A DNA stretch of 64,000 nucleotides from CAZPQN01 sp964588795 (GTDB lineage: Bacteria > Fidelibacterota > UBA2242), in contig CAZPQN010000003.1 of assembly GCA_964588795.1 (NCBI GenBank), positions 43,409 to 107,408 on the forward strand, written 5' to 3'. The translations under genes and the position numbers were made by a program. Below the pieces are notes generated by a model that saw nothing but the letters and a program-made list of their open reading frames with translations, was not told the DNA's origin and ran no database searches. Every line of letters begins with the position of its first letter. The stretch's first letter is position 1. Of this stretch, positions 63,032 to 64,000 are shown one piece after another.

Positions 63032-63868
63032 ATGCCGGAACTCCCGGAAGTGCAGACAGTCGTCGCGGAACTGCAGGAAGCGCGGCTTTTGGGGCACCGG
63101 ATTACCGATGTCAAAATTCGGTGGCAGAAAATTGTCGCTATTCCGCAGGTGGATAAATTCCGGCGGGATCTAACCGGGCAGACCCTGGCGGATTTTACGC
63201 GGCGCGGCAAGTTCATCATGATAAAATTACAGAGTGGCAAATGGTTATTAATTCACTTGCGCATGACAGGGCAACTATTGATCCTGCCGGCCAACCGACC
63301 CGTTACCAAACATGAGCATGTCATCCTACGGTTCGATGACCGACGCACGCTCCGATACCATGATCCGCGGAAATTTGGGCGCCTCTATTTGGTGGATGAA
63401 CCGGAACAGATCATCAGCAATCTGGGCTGGGAACCGCTCGATCGGGCATTTACGTTGAAAGCATTCTCCGCAAAGCTTTCCCGGTTTAAGCGCCAAATTA
63501 AACCGCTTTTATTGGATCAGACCTTCATCGCCGGACTGGGCAATATCTATGTTGACGAAGCCCTGTTCGAGGCGTACCTGCATCCCCTGCGTCCAGCCAA
63601 TTCGTTGAAACCGCCTGAAATCGCCGCCCTGCATCGCGCCATCCGACGCGTATTGCGCAAAGGCATTCAAAACCGCGGCACCAGCTTGGGCAACGGCAAA
63701 GCTAACTTCGCCTCAATCAACCGGCGGCGCGGACGCAATCAGGAGTCGTTAAAAGTCTTCCAGCGTCAGGGACAAGCCTGTCCGCGCTGTGGAACAGTCA
63801 TCCGGCGCATCGCCGTCGGTCAACGCAGTACGCATTTCTGTCCGTATTGCCAGCGGCAAAATCGTTAG
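63032..63868 (+). CDS. mutM: Formamidopyrimidine-DNA glycosylase
   Basis: A 278-residue base-excision repair enzyme. PELPEV right after the initiator gives the catalytic proline and glutamate, HDPRKFGRL and AGLGNIYVDEALF are conserved helix regions, and the C-terminal zinc finger has CPRCG and CPYCQ. It removes oxidised purines such as 8-oxoguanine and cuts the backbone. It starts three bases after the carB stop with GGAG upstream, so it is probably co-transcribed with carB. Confidence 0.94.
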   Translation: MPELPEVQTVVAELQEARLLGHRITDVKIRWQKIVAIPQVDKFRRDLTGQTLADFTRRGKFIMIKLQSGKWLLIHLRMTGQLLILPANRPVTKHEHVILRFDDRRTLRYHDPRKFGRLYLVDEPEQIISNLGWEPLDRAFTLKAFSAKLSRFKRQIKPLLLDQTFIAGLGNIYVDEALFEAYLHPLRPANSLKPPEIAALHRAIRRVLRKGIQNRGTSLGNGKANFASINRRRGRNQESLKVFQRQGQACPRCGTVIRRIAVGQRSTHFCPYCQRQNR

Positions 63869-63883
63869 GCTGAGCGTAGCAAA

Positions 63884-63900
63884 GTCCGCCATGGGCGGAC
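63884..63900. repeat. Perfect inverted repeat after mutM
   Basis: GTCCGCC and GGCGGAC form a 7-bp GC-rich stem around ATG, 15 bases after the mutM stop. GGTCCGCCGG recurs just downstream (63902-63911). There is no T-run, so it is more like a dispersed extragenic palindrome than a terminator. Confidence 0.5.
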
Positions 63901-63953
63901 AGGTCCGCCGGAGCCAGATAGGTTCGACTTTGACGGATTGAGACTGATCGATA

Positions 63954-63980
63954 ATCCGTGTTATTCGTGTCAATCGGTGG
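63954..63980. repeat. Three-unit nine-base tandem repeat
   Basis: ATCCGTGTT, ATTCGTGTC and AATCGGTGG follow each other without gaps. It resembles intergenic strings I have seen in other bacterial genomes, so it may belong to a widespread repeat family. The 132 bases after mutM contain no gene. Confidence 0.45.
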
Positions 63981-64000
63981 TAAAAAATTTTAGCGTCCTT

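Noticed and set aside
63905..63980. Possible tRNA because of a GGTTCGA string
   Set aside because: No acceptor stem or anticodon arm can be folded around it.
1..64000. CRISPR array, insertion sequence, prophage or toxin-antitoxin pair
   Set aside because: No regularly spaced repeats, transposase, integrase, phage structural gene or recognisable toxin-antitoxin pair was found.

Overview
The window reads as chromosomal DNA of a Gram-negative, largely anaerobic or facultative bacterium. Outer-membrane traits are present (a TonB/ExbBD system, a beta-barrel-like protein, LolA/LolD-like export genes and several lipoproteins). So are ferredoxin-dependent oxidoreductases, an electron-bifurcating Nfn pair, a system II (CcsBA-type) cytochrome c maturation pair and a ferritin-like diiron protein. 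The CarA and CarB sequences are of the subclass shared by Bacteroidota and animal CAD, and the prolyl-tRNA synthetase is the short archaeal/eukaryotic-type form. I infer an FCB-type or related candidate phylum, but the sequence does not fix the taxon. Start codons are often TTG or GTG and many genes have clear Shine-Dalgarno sites. I see no rRNA, tRNA, CRISPR array, prophage or insertion sequence.

Layout. 1-7619 (minus): a tight eight-gene run with ilvE, a CMD-family protein, NfnAB, a PLP aminotransferase and a VOR-type 2-oxoacid:ferredoxin oxidoreductase (ferredoxin, alpha, and a beta-gamma fusion cut by the window edge). Together they can turn amino acids into 2-oxoacids and then acyl-CoA, and pass the electrons to NADP. 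8005-11309 (plus): phosphoserine-aminotransferase-like protein, SerA and DUF1015, a probable serine module. 11365-18261: Tat-lipoprotein D-aminoacylase-like amidohydrolase, CcsBA-like pair, nitroreductase, ferritin-like protein, MscS channel, GNAT-like protein. 18403-21890: MATE exporter, then a flavodoxin, an FMN-binding lipoprotein and a membrane ferredoxin. 21891-22877 (minus): DUF1028 protein. 23090-28160: outer-membrane-protein/LolD/two FtsX permeases/LolA-like operon. 28170-33085 (minus): rhomboid, recO, proS, PhoU and Na/Pi symporter.

33185-39994 (minus): an oligopeptide ABC operon whose first gene is a hybrid histidine kinase. 40061-43604 (minus): TPR protein, ZU5-like lipoprotein and an NtrC-family regulator with GAFTDA in place of GAFTGA. 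43766-50888 (plus): FAD dehydrogenase, HGSNAT/DUF5009-like membrane protein, fRMsr-like GAF protein, C-terminal processing protease and an exbB-exbD-exbD-tonB operon ending in a clear terminator. 50977-53766: methyltransferase and an S9-family protein that lacks all three catalytic triad residues. 53793-55139 (minus): DUF3467, an acidic zinc-ribbon protein and an orphan. 55347-57210: VanX-type dipeptidase and a serine hydrolase. 57251-58438 (minus): a TrpF-like/Smr fusion without the TrpF cysteine, preceded by a frameshifted small secreted protein. 58637-63868: carA, carB, mutM, then short repeats.

The genes suggest a peptide and amino-acid economy: peptide import, D-amino-acid deacylation, transamination, ferredoxin-linked oxidation and NADPH formation. 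The best leads for something undescribed are the TrpF-like/Smr fusion, the S9 pseudoenzyme, the Vor ferredoxin with a zinc-ribbon tail, the kinase-led peptide operon, and the OMP/LolD/FtsX2/LolA-like operon.
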